The position numbers and the translations under genes are program-made. A stretch of DNA of 64,000 nucleotides from Ciborinia camelliae (lineage: Eukaryota; Ascomycota; Leotiomycetes; Helotiales; Sclerotiniaceae): assembly GCA_025890175.1 (NCBI GenBank), contig JANPYM010000001.1:1585004-1649003 (forward strand), in the 5' to 3' direction. This document shows, piece after piece, positions 24,880-37,150 of this stretch. The notes beneath the pieces were generated by a model. It searched no databases. It was not told the DNA's origin and saw only the letters and a list, made by a program, of their open reading frames with translations. The number at the start of each line of letters is the position of its first letter. The stretch's first letter is position 1.

Positions 24880-26786
24880 ATGACCTTCACACTCCCCAAT
24901 ACCAAAGATCGTCCCATCACAGTCTTGGGCGCCGGTGTCCTCGGTCGTCGAATCGCCTGTACATGGGCAGCGGCCGGTTGGAACGTACGAATCCGGGATC
25001 CCTCCCCGGAACAACGCGATGCCGCCTTGAAATACATCGAAAGCAACATTTCCGTGTACGCCTCAGACATCGGAAGTTCGTCTCCCGGAACCGTCACTGC
25101 ACACGAATCGCTTTGCGAAGCGGTCCAAGGAGCGTGGAATGTGATCGAAGCGGTGCCGGAAATCCTGCAATTGAAGATTGATACGTTTGGCGAGTTGGAG
25201 AGGCTGTGTGATGACGATGCGTTGTTGGTGAGTAATTCGAGTAGTTATAAGAGTTCGGAGATGCTGGGGAAGGTGGGCGAGGATACGCGGAAGAGGATCT
25301 TCAATTCTCATTATATGATGCCGCCGGAGAACAAGATCGTGGAACTGATGACTGATGGAGAGACGGCCGAAGAGGTGTTCCCTTGGTATGTGCAGAGGTT
25401 GAGGGAGGTCGGTTTGCATCCTATTGTGGCGAGGAAGGAGAGTACCGGGTTTGTGTTTAATCGCGTCTGGGCTAGTATTAAGAGGGAGTGTTTGATGATT
25501 TTGGCTGAGGGGGTTAGTACGCCTGAGGAATTGGATAGTGTGTGGGTGGAAATGTTTGGGGGTGGGAAGGGACGTGGTCCTTGTGCTGGTATGGATGCGG
25601 TTGGCTTGGATACGGTGGCGCTTATTGAGGAACATTATGTCAAGGAAAGAGGATTGCCGTCGGAGCATACGGTGGAATTTTTAAAGAAGAATTATTTGGC
25701 GGAGGGAAAGTTGGGGGCGAAGAGTGGGAAGGGGGGATTGTATCCACCACGACAGATGACAAAAGTTGATGAGGAGAAAGATCACGAGAATTCACATGCC
25801 CCTTCTTTGTGAGTCTTCCCGTTTCATAATCTCATACGCTCGCTGAAGCTAACATTTACAGATATATGCTAGACATTGGAGTCAACTCCCCAACCGACCC
25901 CATGAACTCAGGGCGAATCATCATCGGATCGCCCGACGGCCGCGAGCTTCGTACTATAGTCTCCGGTCAACAACGACCAGATGGTCTTGACATATCCCTC
26001 AAAACCGGCCGTGTATACTGGACATGCATGGGAAACACCACTTCCAACTCCGGCACGGTACAATCCTGCAATCTCGACGGAACCGACATCCGCACCGTGA
26101 TTCCCTCTGGTGCAGTCCATACACCCAAACAAATAATCATCGATGACTCCGACTCCAAACTCTACTTCTGTGACCGCGAGGGACTACGCGTCATGAGGTG
26201 TAACATGGACGGGTCGGAACACGAGACCATCATCCAAACCGGGGATTGGCAAAATCCCGAAGAGACGAACGATCAATTAAAATGGTGCATAGGAATTGCC
26301 ATCAACAAAAAAGAAGGAAAGTTTTACTGGACGCAAAAAGGACCTTCGAAAGGAGGAAAGGGACGAATCTTCCGCGCCAATATCGAGATGCCCGAAGGCC
26401 AAACGGCTTCGAATCGCAACGATATCGAGTTATTATTTCAAGAACTACCTGAACCAATTGATCTCGGAATAGATGAAAACACACAAACATTATTTTGGAC
26501 GGATCGAGGAGATCCTCCGATGGGGAATAGTTTGAATGCGGCGAAACTGGGAGATTCTTCATTGAAAGCGCTAACGGAAGGTAACATGGAGGAGAAAAAC
26601 GAATATCAAATCTTGACGAGACAATTGCATGAGGCGATTGGATTGAAGATTGATGAGATTAATCAACATATTTATTTGACGGATTTGGGCGGTGCGGTTT
26701 ATAGAGTGGGTATGGATGGGAAGGATAAGAAGAGAGTGTATGAGGAGGAATGTTCATTTACGGGTATCGGGTTGGTGCATGTGTAA
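24880..26786 (+). CDS. 3-hydroxyacyl-CoA dehydrogenase fused to YWTD-like beta-propeller
   Basis: Two exons (24880-25808, 25862-26786) splice in frame to 617 aa, so two enzyme-like modules form one protein. Residues 1-~290 are a 3-hydroxyacyl-CoA dehydrogenase: N-terminal Rossmann loop GAGVLG (17-22), NSSSYKSSEM and FNSHYMMPP around the catalytic His, and the C-terminal helical domain (ESTGFVFNRVWASIKRE; GLDTVALIEEHY). After the junction (HAPSLYMLD) comes a six-bladed propeller with low-density-lipoprotein-receptor-like YWTD/YFCD/FWTDRG repeats. There is no signal peptide, so it is probably cytosolic or peroxisomal. The dehydrogenase should oxidise a 3-hydroxyacyl-CoA or related hydroxy acid with NAD+ (lambda-crystallin-type gulonate activity is an alternative). 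The propeller's role is unknown; it may bind a partner or hydrolyse a lactone. The intron has clean GTGAGT...TTTACAG ends and a GCTAAC branch site. Confidence 0.85.
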
Positions 26787-27449
26787 ATGAGGTATGCATG
26801 GCTTGTTCGGAAGAAGATTTGGTTGTGCTTCTTAGGTTCCATTGAATGGAAAGTTGGTGTGTACCATATCGGGTCTTGGGAATTGGAGGTAACCTTCTGT
26901 GGGGAAAAGGGGTGAGGCATCATGCTACTTCAGATCCCAGCAAATGGCAGCATTCTGGGATTTTATCCGTAATGAGGTGGCAACCAACAAACCAAATTTT
27001 GGAAGGATTCTGTACGACATTGAAATTGGCCGTTCATTTTGGATAAAAGCAGAGAAATATTAAAGAGGAATATGATGTTCTAATTTTGGCAACACCTGCA
27101 GTGGGGCTTACTGCAGGCCGAGTGTTCGACTTATTAGAGGTACTTACCTATGCCGATGATCGAGTAGGACGAAAATACCCACCGATCCGTAATATATTTA
27201 TTACCTGAAATTTGCTCTGTAAGAGGGAAGTGGGTGGGTGACTTTTAAAAATTAAAATTGTATCATTAATCATGTCCGAAATATGATACCGATATTGATA
27301 TGCCTAGTAACCGCATTTCCTAGCTGGATTAAATATCAGATATGCTCAAATATGCTTTGATAATTCCTCCCACTTCAGCCTAGCAATTTGGTGATCCAAA
27401 GTAAATACGAATCTTCTGAATAAATACACGAGGGGAAAAAAAAAGAAAA
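26787..27449. other. Convergent 3' intergenic region
   Basis: Lies between two converging genes. Holds two short inverted repeats (ATCCCAG...CTGGGAT at 26934-26961 and CCTGCAGT...ACTGCAGG at 27096-27118) that may reflect 3'-end structure. No gene seen. Confidence 0.5.
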
Positions 27450-29814
27450 CTAACCACTAAATCCAACGGTAATTTGATGCGTAGAACCACCTGCCAAACT
27501 CAAAGTAACATATTCGTCATGACTATCAAACTCCGCATCAAAAGCCATGGGTCCATTACTCCACGCCAATATTCCATCCACAAAAACCTCTGGTGCAGCA
27601 TCACGTTTGGCAGTCGAGCTAAAGCCAACCGGTAAACTGACGGTTCCATTCGTATCAACTGGAGCTGCTACACTCATGAGAAACTTTCCGCTAGAATCAA
27701 TACTCCAATCGACCGCGATGGGACCATGGGGAGTGGAGACCTGGCCTTTGGCCCATGAAAGATCACCCGGGTATGGTTTAACACTCCAGGTGGAAAATCC
27801 AACGCCGGTGGGTATGATGCCCAAAACATAATTGCTCAACGCAGGTACGATACCAGTGCTCCATCCATGAGCCATACTCGTAAAGCCTTGTTCGTATGGA
27901 GTTCCATTGGGTCCAATGCCCTCCCACATGGTCACTTTCGGATCATTCTTCGCCATCCATCCGTATAATCTTCTGATTTCATCGAAGGCGCTGGATACAA
28001 GATTGGTTTGAAATCGAGCGGCGATCTCAAAGTAGGAAATAAATGCATAAACACGTTGCGAGAACCCGGAAGAAAGGACATCGTTGTCGTAGAAGGAGTT
28101 GCCATAGGCGCGTGAATTGGCACTGGTGAGATAGTTAAGAATGCCAGTGGAGCGAGATGTATTGGTCACGCCTGCGAGGATAGATATAGAGTTTCCGTCT
28201 TGAGGATGAGTATTGCAGTATGTGTTGCCGCAACCTCCATCAAAGAATGCACCGACGGAATTATCGAAATTATGAGAGTTCAGCGCATCCGAGACGACTT
28301 TAGCGCGGGAGAGCCAGCGAGAAGCATCGGAGGATTGACCTTGGGACTGGGCAATGACCGCAGCATTTTGGAGGGCAAGAACATAGAGGGCGCTGTAATA
28401 AGTTACGGGCCCCACACGGGGAAGGAATGCGTAGTCGCCGTAACTTCCAGATATACCGACTCCCTTCCAGACGAGATTGGTGCCGCTGTCTGTGACTGAT
28501 GGGTAGAATTTGTCCAAAACATTGACAAGCGTGTGGTAGTAGGTTTGGATGTAATTGGTGTCGCCAGTATACATTAATAGATCGTAGCTGGAAACAACCC
28601 ACCACAATGGATAATCGAGAAGATGGAGATCATAGTTGCCACTGTTTAGGAATTAATAAAGAACCATCGAAACTGTTTAAATGATAACCTACATAGATGC
28701 AGGAGGAATCCATCCATCAGCACGTTGATGATCCGCCAAGTCAGCAAGAACATTACGAGATGCTTCGGGTTTATTATGTGATAAGAAGAGAGTTTTTCCG
28801 GAGACTGCAATATCACCAACATATGGATCTCTATCTCGTTTCGCTCCATCCAAGAGAACTAGTTTGCCATCGAGTGTTGGACTATAGGCATTTCTTGGGT
28901 CGCTAGAATTAAGTGTGAAAACGTCGGTTGCCATATCATTGGTGTAGACACCATCATACCACCACTGATTGAAGTTTTCATCCGAACTTTGAAACCAGCC
29001 GGTGAAGGTATCTGGTGTACCACGTACGCCCGAAAAGCTCAAGCTTAAGCAATCGATAGATACGCTTCCGGATGAAGCAGTATATGGTGCATCTGCGGCC
29101 AATGCGTCGAGATATATTCTAACATATCGGAAACCGTGAAGGCCATCTGCACACACTTGCGTGCCATGTTGACATCCATGTACATCGGTCCAAGTATAAT
29201 TTTGGCTACCAACGGCAATCTGAATAACTCCAGGTTAGAAAAAGAGTCATCAGCATAGAGAAGCACAGGGACTTTCATACCTGATCGGATCCGGGAGTGA
29301 TTGTATCGCCCTAGAATTCAGTCAATATAAGGTACATATTTTGAAGACCTGGTATCGTACTAACATTGTTCGATCGTGAGAAGTCACTAGTATCAGATAG
29401 GTATTGCAAAGTCTCCGAGAACGCGAGTCGAATACCAGGAGTTCCCGAAGCACCAGCAAAGTTAATGCTCAAGTATCCTACGGTATTTTGTCCAAAGTCG
29501 ACAGTGATGGAAGGGATGTTATTTGATCCGCTAGCTCTGGTCAAAGTCGTGACTTGTCCACCTTGTTGAAGGAGAGCATTGGGATTTGTGACCTGTCCAG
29601 ATGTGGTGACGATACTTTGAGGTGCGACGATGTTGGAGGAAGGAGCCCTCACATATTTTTGCCAATCACTAGCGGCCTTCTTGGAGTGGAGTTTATTTTG
29701 ATTTTTGTATGTAGGAGATCGCGGGAAAGACTCCACTAAGGGTGTCAAAACAAAGATGCAGAGAAACAAAAGAGCTAAATACGATCCTCCGAAGAGAGAA
29801 GAACGGGAGAACAT
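27450..29814 (-). CDS. Secreted GH78 alpha-L-rhamnosidase
   Basis: Four exons on the minus strand (29365-29814, 29281-29310, 28693-29219, 27450-28641) give 732 aa. An N-terminal hydrophobic segment (about residues 10-29) acts as signal peptide. The GH78 signature is clear: D284-GAKRDR-290 followed by G295-D296, an (alpha/alpha)6-barrel region (YPLWWVVSSYDLLMYTGD; RVGPVTYYSALYVLAL), M-W-E576-G with the likely base Glu, and the C-terminal HGWSTG...PTGVGFSTWSVKP beta domain. The enzyme removes terminal L-rhamnose from rhamnogalacturonan side chains or flavonoid rhamnosides outside the cell. The 30-bp second exon is unusual but required to keep the frame. It fits with the CE8 and GH28 pectin genes elsewhere in the window. 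A TATA-like box lies about 95 nt upstream. Confidence 0.92.
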
Positions 29815-31206
29815 TTTGCAAGTAAAATTTACAGAATTAGAATTGTAGTATGCACTTGAAAAGAAGGTCTAAGGAATGAGCCAACTGTGCCTTTGGGTCG
29901 CAGCTCATACCTTTATATGGGGAAGACAATTACTTCCTTGTAGGTCTAATCACTTCCTTTCCTCGAAATAGTCCATGATGATCAATAACCCGAAATACCG
30001 AATTATGAATGCTTAACATTCAATCATAGCTTGTGAATCTCCCCGCATCCTGGGTCTGGGGTAAGTGAATTTAATGGAGTGAATAGGGGGTCACTAACGA
30101 AGACCCAACATGAGCCCCTGTATATCTTTTGCCGACAAAGCCCCATGATCAGTGACCACAACATTAAGCACAACGGAGATTAATAGAGATTAATGCCAAC
30201 GTTAATGCCAACATTGAAGTTCTCAAAACGAATGATCATTGTCGATTATTCAAAGGGGCCACCAGATCGGATCATTTGCGAGACAAATCATATACGAAAG
30301 AACGCGTCAAAGTCTTTTCACGTAATGCCATGATGAAAGGCGCGTGAGGCGCCCCGCGTACCTGGGAAATTCGCCGACGACCTGAAACCACCTGCCCGTT
30401 TGTTAGATACAATATATAACAAGAGAAAAACAGTCAATAGTTTTCCCCAATAGGTCTTTTCAATACTACAACCACATCGGAGATGAGTATGTATGATGTA
30501 GATAGAAGTTCAGTGAATCTTCTTATTTGAGTCAGGTTTCTGCAATTCTGCGAGGTCACACAGGGATAAATACCCAATAAAGAAGGTAGTAAAAAGGTAC
30601 GTACCGAGGTCAGCAGCTAAATCGGGTCGGCGGCTTCATGGTCACGTTAACCGAGTTTTCATCTGAACAATCTCTTGTAAGTCTTATGTGAATTATAATC
30701 AAAGTGATTAAATCATGAGACGAGAGGCAGCTTTTCGAGCTAATCCTGCAGATATATTAATTTGAAATCACGGCGCCTTATTTCTTTCAATTCCAACTTT
30801 GAATTATTGCTGGCTTTGAGGTTGAGAATTAAGATTGTCTTGACGCTGTACATTCGATGTGGATTCCACTGAAGAAATGACCCAAGTACAAGATCGTAAA
30901 AGCGAAAGAATTTTATATGGGAGGAACGGAAGAAATTGAGCAGTTGCACGACTGCCAAAACAGACCTCATCTATTTTATTTTGTGTTTTAGTCGAAGGAG
31001 AAATGCATCAAGCAATTTGGTGCTCAAGTCTTGGCTCGTGGTTGTTTGAAAAGATTGTACGGGTTGCTTCGTGAAAGAAATTCTACCTCCATAATTCTCC
31101 GCAATATGTGAATGAATTTATGGATCTGAAAACGATTGATCATATGAATTTCACGTGTTGTGTACCTGAAACCAATAATAAATTTTCATCATTAAAACGG
31201 AACCAC
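29815..31206. other. Intergenic, GH78 promoter region
   Basis: Contains the GH78 promoter on its left and the 3' side of the next minus-strand gene on its right. No gene seen. A GGCGCGTGAGGCGCC inverted repeat occurs near 30340-30354. Confidence 0.5.
29911..29920 (-). promoter_or_regulatory. TATA-like box of the GH78 gene
   Basis: On the minus strand CCATATAAAG lies 97-106 nt upstream of the GH78 ATG, a plausible TATA element for a strongly regulated secreted enzyme. Position only; no expression evidence. Confidence 0.45.
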
Positions 31207-32247
31207 TCATGCCTCACCTCGCACTCCAACGCGAACCCGAGCAATTACTGCTTCTCCTGGCCCGTCCTCGCCGATCGACTTTACTAGCCCGCCGTTCGTT
31301 ATCACATAGATGCAATCTGTATCATTCTCTCCCCTCCCGAAAGCCAAAGCAGTTGGTCCTGCTGTCTCTTTCTGGTTGAGTCCACCCAAAATTCTGATTC
31401 TTTCTTCTTTTCGTGGTGCGATTCCGATTCCGACAAATTTCAAGACTGTCTGTTCCGGGTTTGTCGCCACATAAGCATTTCCTTCACAATCAAATGCCAT
31501 GTCATCCCCTAATAACTGCTTGACTACAACATCTAAACCGTCATTTCTGTACTTTCCGTCTTCATCTACTTGCATTCTCACAAGCGTTCCACGATCCGAG
31601 ACCGTCGCAAAAACCTGACCTCTAAAATACTGGAGGCCGTTCAACGCAGGAATTTCTGCAGCAGTCGTGGCTTTTCCCAATCGTTCGTCTTGGAGCCATG
31701 TCGAAATATTGCCTGTATCAAGATTGAATGCGAAGATTTTGCCCTGAGAGGATTCAGCCATCAATAAAGTCGAGGTCTGAGGAATCATCGTAGCACCATT
31801 GAGCCATGCCGCTTCTGAGATATCGGCGAGCTTTTTGACCCCTATCGTCACTGATTCGCGAGACGGATCGAAGTTACGTAAATCTAGCCGATATATGGAC
31901 CAAGTACCGGCCTTTCCATGTAATCCAGAAAAGGTATAAAAGATATCGGCCATATCTGGATGCTGAACAATTGCTTCTGCTTGATATTTCGACCCATAAG
32001 CACCCCCTTCTTCATCCTCTTCCAAAGATACCTCCGAAGCACTATTGAAATCATGTATGACTTTGATAGTGGATTGAGGATTCTTGTCACTTGGATCGAT
32101 GTAAAGTATTTGGCCGGATATCATGTTTGAGATTAAAATTGTGCCATTAGATCGAACGGCAATATTCTCAAGGAAAGATCCAGTAGGAAACCTAGCAATA
32201 ATATCATGAGGTAGCAAGGATGGAGTGCCATCTAGATGTCCCGCCAT
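31207..32247 (-). CDS. SMP-30/TolB-like six-bladed beta-propeller protein
   Basis: Single-exon 346-aa protein without signal peptide. The repeated pattern of hydrophobic strands with turns such as NGTILISNMISGQILYIDP, TLLMAESSQGKIFAFNLDTG, AFDCEGNAYVATNPEQTVLKF and CIYVITNGGLVKSIG matches SMP-30/gluconolactonase or TolB-like propellers. Many fungal members are uncharacterised hydrolases or lactonases, sometimes found in secondary-metabolite clusters. Metal-binding Glu/Asn residues of true SMP-30 (an N-terminal ENI, then NG-type turns) are suggested by FLENIAV and WLNGATM, but I cannot prove activity. A quinoprotein-like scaffold is an alternative. It stands alone between the GH78 gene and a gene-poor stretch. 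Confidence 0.72.
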   Translation of the reverse strand: MAGHLDGTPSLLPHDIIARFPTGSFLENIAVRSNGTILISNMISGQILYIDPSDKNPQSTIKVIHDFNSASEVSLEEDEEGGAYGSKYQAEAIVQHPDMADIFYTFSGLHGKAGTWSIYRLDLRNFDPSRESVTIGVKKLADISEAAWLNGATMIPQTSTLLMAESSQGKIFAFNLDTGNISTWLQDERLGKATTAAEIPALNGLQYFRGQVFATVSDRGTLVRMQVDEDGKYRNDGLDVVVKQLLGDDMAFDCEGNAYVATNPEQTVLKFVGIGIAPRKEERIRILGGLNQKETAGPTALAFGRGENDTDCIYVITNGGLVKSIGEDGPGEAVIARVRVGVRGEA

Positions 32248-34369
32248 GGTTTGGTATGGATGTGAGTTGCAGAAGGCATGTCCTAATGAGAGTAAACAAG
32301 TTGAAGAACAACTTTCATAAATATAGAAGGAGTGTGGGGTAAAGGGTAGAAGGCGGGGTTTGAGGTTCGTGATCTGTGGTACGAGGTTTATAATCTGTGG
32401 GTTTGACGTTTGTCATCTGCGACACATGAAAGATTTCTGCCAACATTAGATTAGGTCTTCAATTTTCTTGAAGTGGAAAATTTGTACTTATTTGCACTCC
32501 GATGAATTGTGGAATGTATACGATTAGTAAAAATTGAGAGCAAGTAGGGGAAACTAATTGCATTTGGCGACGAATACTAATCAAGAACGTCCTCCAACTG
32601 TGGAGGATGACAACCACGGTCGCAAATCGCTTGGGCTTATCACAGGCCTATAACTTTCTCAACATCACTGTTAGTATCCAAACTCATTTCTTCAAGTCTT
32701 CAAAGCCTCAAAGATATGTTATTGGAAGCGTAATAACTTTTTAAGGGCACCGCGAGAGCTTATTGGTGGTATAGGTGATGAGGTCTAAGTCTTCTTGTCC
32801 TTTTAGGGTCTCCGCCCCTCACGATTGGAACTCGTAGGAGATATTGGCCTAAGACATGATTAAGAGCGCCGGTAGCAAGAGCTGAAAGACCCCGCAGTTA
32901 CTTTACTCGAGCAAGTTTGAATACCTAGGTAATGTCTGACATAATCATGCAGAACTACACCGTGATCTTCAGCCTTATCCGCCAGTGAAGGAGGGAAACC
33001 TCGTTCTTGGTATGGAATTCACGCCTATGTAAAATTCTTCACAAGATCAATATAGAAAGACCCAAAAGGCGGGAATGGATATCACGGCGTTGATATTTGC
33101 GGACAGCGATGCATTCTCCTGGAACGTTATCGTTGAAAATATGTTTTTGAGATAAGCCAGGTTCAACAAAGACGGAGAGGAACCTTAGGGGGGTGTCATC
33201 TTACATTATTCCTGGTTTATAGCTTGTGGTGCCTCATGTCGGGAGTTTTGTGCATAATTCGACTCTTTTCGTCCCATCAATTCTCTCTGTCCCTTGTTCT
33301 GGGTTGGCAAATGGCGTTCTCTCACGCCCATTATGCGATAAGCAGAATGCCATGGAAGAGATATTCCCCATGATTGGAGCTGTTGTGGTTTTCCTATTGT
33401 AAAAGTATGAACAAGCCACGCTCGTATTATGCCGTAGTTCAAATCGTCGATGATAAGGTTAGATGTTTAACCCAAGCCTTGTTAAAGAGGAAAGATACTA
33501 ACTTGAGTCACCCTCATGTTATGTGCAACCTCATTTCATTGAAAAAGAGCTACCGTGGTAATGCAGAGTATCGAGCTTCGAATTTCCCAGCCATCTTCTG
33601 TGTCCTATTGTGTCGTTTCGAGGCCAACCGTGGACGTTCGCGCGGGATGTGGTGAGGATACCGATACTAGGTAGTCGAGCATTAATAAAAGTCGTGTCAC
33701 GTTGGATAAGGCTAAGTCTGATAAGAAATGCAACCCCGCCTCCGGATTTTAACCCTTTCCCAACCTCAAATATACTTCAACCCTCCTTCTCTACTCATAT
33801 TACAGCCATATAAACGCACTCTGCTAAAAAGGTGAACCTCTGCGGCTTTCTGATATGCAAAAGACACGCCCGATGAACTTGCTCACCATTAATGAGCAGG
33901 TTTGGTCTGTAAGCATACATAATCGGTGAAGGGAAACACCACAAAAGCATCATCAATCAGCCACCAAAAGCACAAAGTTGGAACAAAACACATCAAGGTC
34001 GCCAAGACTGGATGATTTGACAAATGATGTACGAGGTAAAAAAAAAAACCATGACTTCTTTGCAAATAAGAATTCGATGGTGCTGCAATAAAAAAGCAAA
34101 CCTTCACAGGTTCTCTGGTTGCGCCACAGCCAGCCTTCTCAATTCTCACTCTTACTCTCACACTATCGAAGGTCGAATGTAATATCATCTGATAGAATAA
34201 CTCGTTGATCTCCCTTTCAGCTCTCAGGTCGGAAAATAACAAATAACACATAATCGATTGAAAGTCTCCACTCTCAAAAAAAGGCTTTGTTGATAATTTG
34301 TTGTCAGCTCAAAAGTTCATGTTATGGTTGTACAAACAAGAAGCGAGAAACACCAACAGCCCCTTCATC
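32248..34369. other. Gene-poor intergenic stretch
   Basis: About 2.1 kb with short frames only. One exact TACCTAGGTA palindrome (32922-32931). No domain, RNA gene or repeat array recognised. Confidence 0.5.
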
Positions 34370-35611
34370 ATGATGTCAATCATTCTATGTTTTTTTGGCC
34401 TCAATAAAACTCCAAAGAATTCGAGATCAAAAGAATTCACAAAAGGGAATCTCCTTCGAAAACAAGCTCTATTGGATGATCCACCCAAGGATCCAGTGCC
34501 TCCTCATCATATATTTGGTGAAGCTTTAACAGATTTCAGAGTACAATCCTGTTTGACATTGGTGCAAGAGGAGGACGAAGCAATTGGTGATGATAATAAT
34601 GACGTAGTAAATGTTCGTGGGGGTCGAGTCTTGAGAGAGAGGAAACATAAACAAAACTATTCATCAACTCAATCACGGATAACCATACAACCTCAAAAGC
34701 ATCATCCTCCTCGAGTTCAAAATAACATCAACGTTATTACGAATAACATTCATCGGATACCATCAAATTATTCAATTAGTATATATTCTTCCGACGAAAT
34801 CTATCCTACCGAAAATATGGAGAGTTTACGAAGGAGAGCTAAAACCCCTGTTTTCTTCATTGGCCAATTAGAACGAAAAGCGATGGAACACGACCCTTCA
34901 GAATGTCTTGCCAACGAATATCAGACAGCATTACCACGGCGAAATATAGCTTCTTATTTGGATATCAACATACCTCTCAATCCGGCAAAGAGAAAGTTAA
35001 GGAAAATTAAATGTCAAGAGAGTCTTCGAGAAATTTGCAAAAGCTATGCTGCGTCACCATCCATAGCCTCGGATTGCGAAACTCTTGTTGGATCTGATGG
35101 AGGAAGTTCACCACGCGGCTCAATATTCAAAGAGAACGAAAAGGATGACAACTTCGGATTTAAGGATGTTGCTCCTCCAGCATATGAACCATTCGAGAAG
35201 GCCTCAGTGCCGGACAAAGATATTAGCCTTCAGATTTGCTCAGATCTTCTGGCCAGCAAATTGACAGCAACCCTTCACCAAGGCCATAGAGAGCAGGCGA
35301 GCAAAGCCTCAAGCTTAGAGATTTTGCTTATGATCGAGGCCTATGAATCGATTAGGAAGGAGTTACGATCGGATCCTCGTGATATTCACGTGACCTCTGC
35401 TGCTGAAACTGCACTGGATCAATGGATCCAAGCTTTATACTCCATCTATGAGGGCTGCCATGGGATTAATTATAGAAAAATTGCTTCTCATCAACATAGC
35501 AGGGACCCACTCAAATTCCAGAAGCCAGTATCGGATTTTGCTGAGCATCAAAACAAGCATGCATTACCGAAAGGATATGGCCATCTGAACTCCCGGCCCA
35601 TAGGAGTTTGA
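34370..35611 (+). CDS. Unrecognised fungal protein, 413 aa
   Basis: A long uninterrupted frame. I chose the ATG at 34370 (MMSIILCFFGLNKTPKN); an earlier in-frame ATG at 34319 and a TTG at 34298 are possible but less likely. The N-terminus is a short hydrophobic patch followed by basic residues. The middle is low-complexity and disordered (Asn/His/Ser-rich, Arg/Lys-rich). Around residues 300-375 a helical segment (DISLQICSDLLASKLTATLHQGH; SLEILLMIEAYESIRKEL; TALDQWIQALYSIYEG) looks like a folded, conserved core. No catalytic motif is visible and I do not assign a function. Codon use and a well-formed C-terminal helix region argue that it is real. Confidence 0.62.
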   Translation: MMSIILCFFGLNKTPKNSRSKEFTKGNLLRKQALLDDPPKDPVPPHHIFGEALTDFRVQSCLTLVQEEDEAIGDDNNDVVNVRGGRVLRERKHKQNYSSTQSRITIQPQKHHPPRVQNNINVITNNIHRIPSNYSISIYSSDEIYPTENMESLRRRAKTPVFFIGQLERKAMEHDPSECLANEYQTALPRRNIASYLDINIPLNPAKRKLRKIKCQESLREICKSYAASPSIASDCETLVGSDGGSSPRGSIFKENEKDDNFGFKDVAPPAYEPFEKASVPDKDISLQICSDLLASKLTATLHQGHREQASKASSLEILLMIEAYESIRKELRSDPRDIHVTSAAETALDQWIQALYSIYEGCHGINYRKIASHQHSRDPLKFQKPVSDFAEHQNKHALPKGYGHLNSRPIGV

Positions 35612-36601
35612 AATTGATTAGGATATTGCACTTGCACTTTGCCTTCAGTCTCGGATGCAGATGCAGATGCAAGTTGAATGAAACATCTTTGAAGAAATTA
35701 CTTCGACGCTCATTACGAACGATGAATAATGGAAAATATAACCAACCGAGCCACGATGACTCGGAGACTCGGAGACAATATTGATGTTATGGGAAAGATC
35801 AGTTCGATTATACTTACACACCCAGAATTTTCATACGCAATGAAATGTTTGTTTGACGCAGATTTCCGCAATGGAAATGGGGACACGCTCGCTGAGATTG
35901 GTTGATAATCAGAGTCACTGATTAACCTTTTTGTTCTGTGGTATTACGAGAAGGAGATTAGATTTAAGGAGGTTGGTATTTGGAAAGATGATGGACTGAC
36001 AATGAAATCGAAGGTCGAGGAAGAAATTTATATATTAAAGTACAGGGCTGGAGTGGATGTGTTATGATATGTGAGATATCGAGAGAACAGAATTTCTCCG
36101 CCTTCTCTGGCGAGGAATTCATGATACATATACATGGAAAATTCAAAATGATTTGATTTTGGGACGCTTTAATCATCAATGATTAATGATCAATGGGTAA
36201 TGATTAATGGTTTTAATGAATAATGAAATACTTATTTCTCTTGCTTTTCCTTTTAATTCATTGACTTCAAGCCCAGTGAAACAGAGATGACAAGCTCTGA
36301 ATAGATTTTCAATTCACTTTTTCTTTGAAATCTGGTCATCATGTACGTTCGCAATGGCCTCAACTTTCAATATAAGTTATTAACCACTCAATATATATCT
36401 TCAGTATCGCTATCACATTTGATATCACTAACTTCACTTTCATAGGTATCAACACAAACAAGTACTAGTACTTTGTATAATATCCATTCCTCATAAACCT
36501 AAACCCGTCCTATCTGGAAAACCATCAGATCAAAAATCTATCGCAAATCCTCAACTCAACAACTCCCAACTCCCGATCGATAAAGAACAAACTCATTTCC
36601 T

Positions 36602-36662
36602 CCCATCAGAGCTGAATCCACCTTGGGTTGGCCAGGCCCAAGGTTTCCTGGCTCTCTCTGGG
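36602..36662. repeat. X element, copy 1: hairpin-bearing dispersed motif
   Basis: Outer arms AGAGC (36608-36612) and GCTCT (36651-36655) enclose an inner stem CCTTGGG (36621-36627) / CCCAAGG (36637-36643). The loop GCCAGG is complementary to CCTGGC (36647-36652), allowing an alternative or pseudoknot pairing. Shares CATCAGAGCTGAATCCACCT and TTTCCTGGCTCTCTC flanks with the other copies. Confidence 0.75.
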
Positions 36663-37004
36663 TCTGATGATCTCGTTCTTGAACTATCTGAGAATCTCTT
36701 TTCTGGAATCCATCATCGATCGACTTCTTTTTCAATAGCAACAGGTTGCTTTTTGAATACCACCCTCCCTCCCTCTCTTAAAATCCATAAATTATCAGAA
36801 TCTATTATCCATCATCCATCCTATCAAATCCTCCACCAAAGTCCCATCCATCCAACTCATTCACACCACTGAAGACCCATCCACCGACCAGAACCACCAT
36901 AAAACCCCAATCCAACCTCCAAATCTCGAACCCGAATCTCAAAAACCAAAGAAAGTGCGACACAATAAAAAGAAAACAAACCATCCTAAAATCCTCCACC
37001 CTCA

Positions 37005-37150
37005 TCATATGGGTATCACTATGACACTTGGTTCCCAAGTGCTGCATCACATATGTGGGTTTTCTGGGGTCACCTGGGGCCCCCAAACGCTTCCGAACCT
37101 AGGAAATAAAATCAGAAATCTGGGACGGACGATGCCCAAATGGAACTATC
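37005..37150. repeat. Y element, copy 1: hairpin-bearing dispersed motif
   Basis: Starts with TCATATGGGTATCACTATGA, then stem CACTTGG (37025-37031) / CCAAGTG (37035-37041), then CTGCATCACATATGTGGG. About 80 nt later a second stem region GGGACGGACGATGCCC precedes AAATGGAA. The same order recurs in copy 2 with different stem sequence. Confidence 0.65.
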
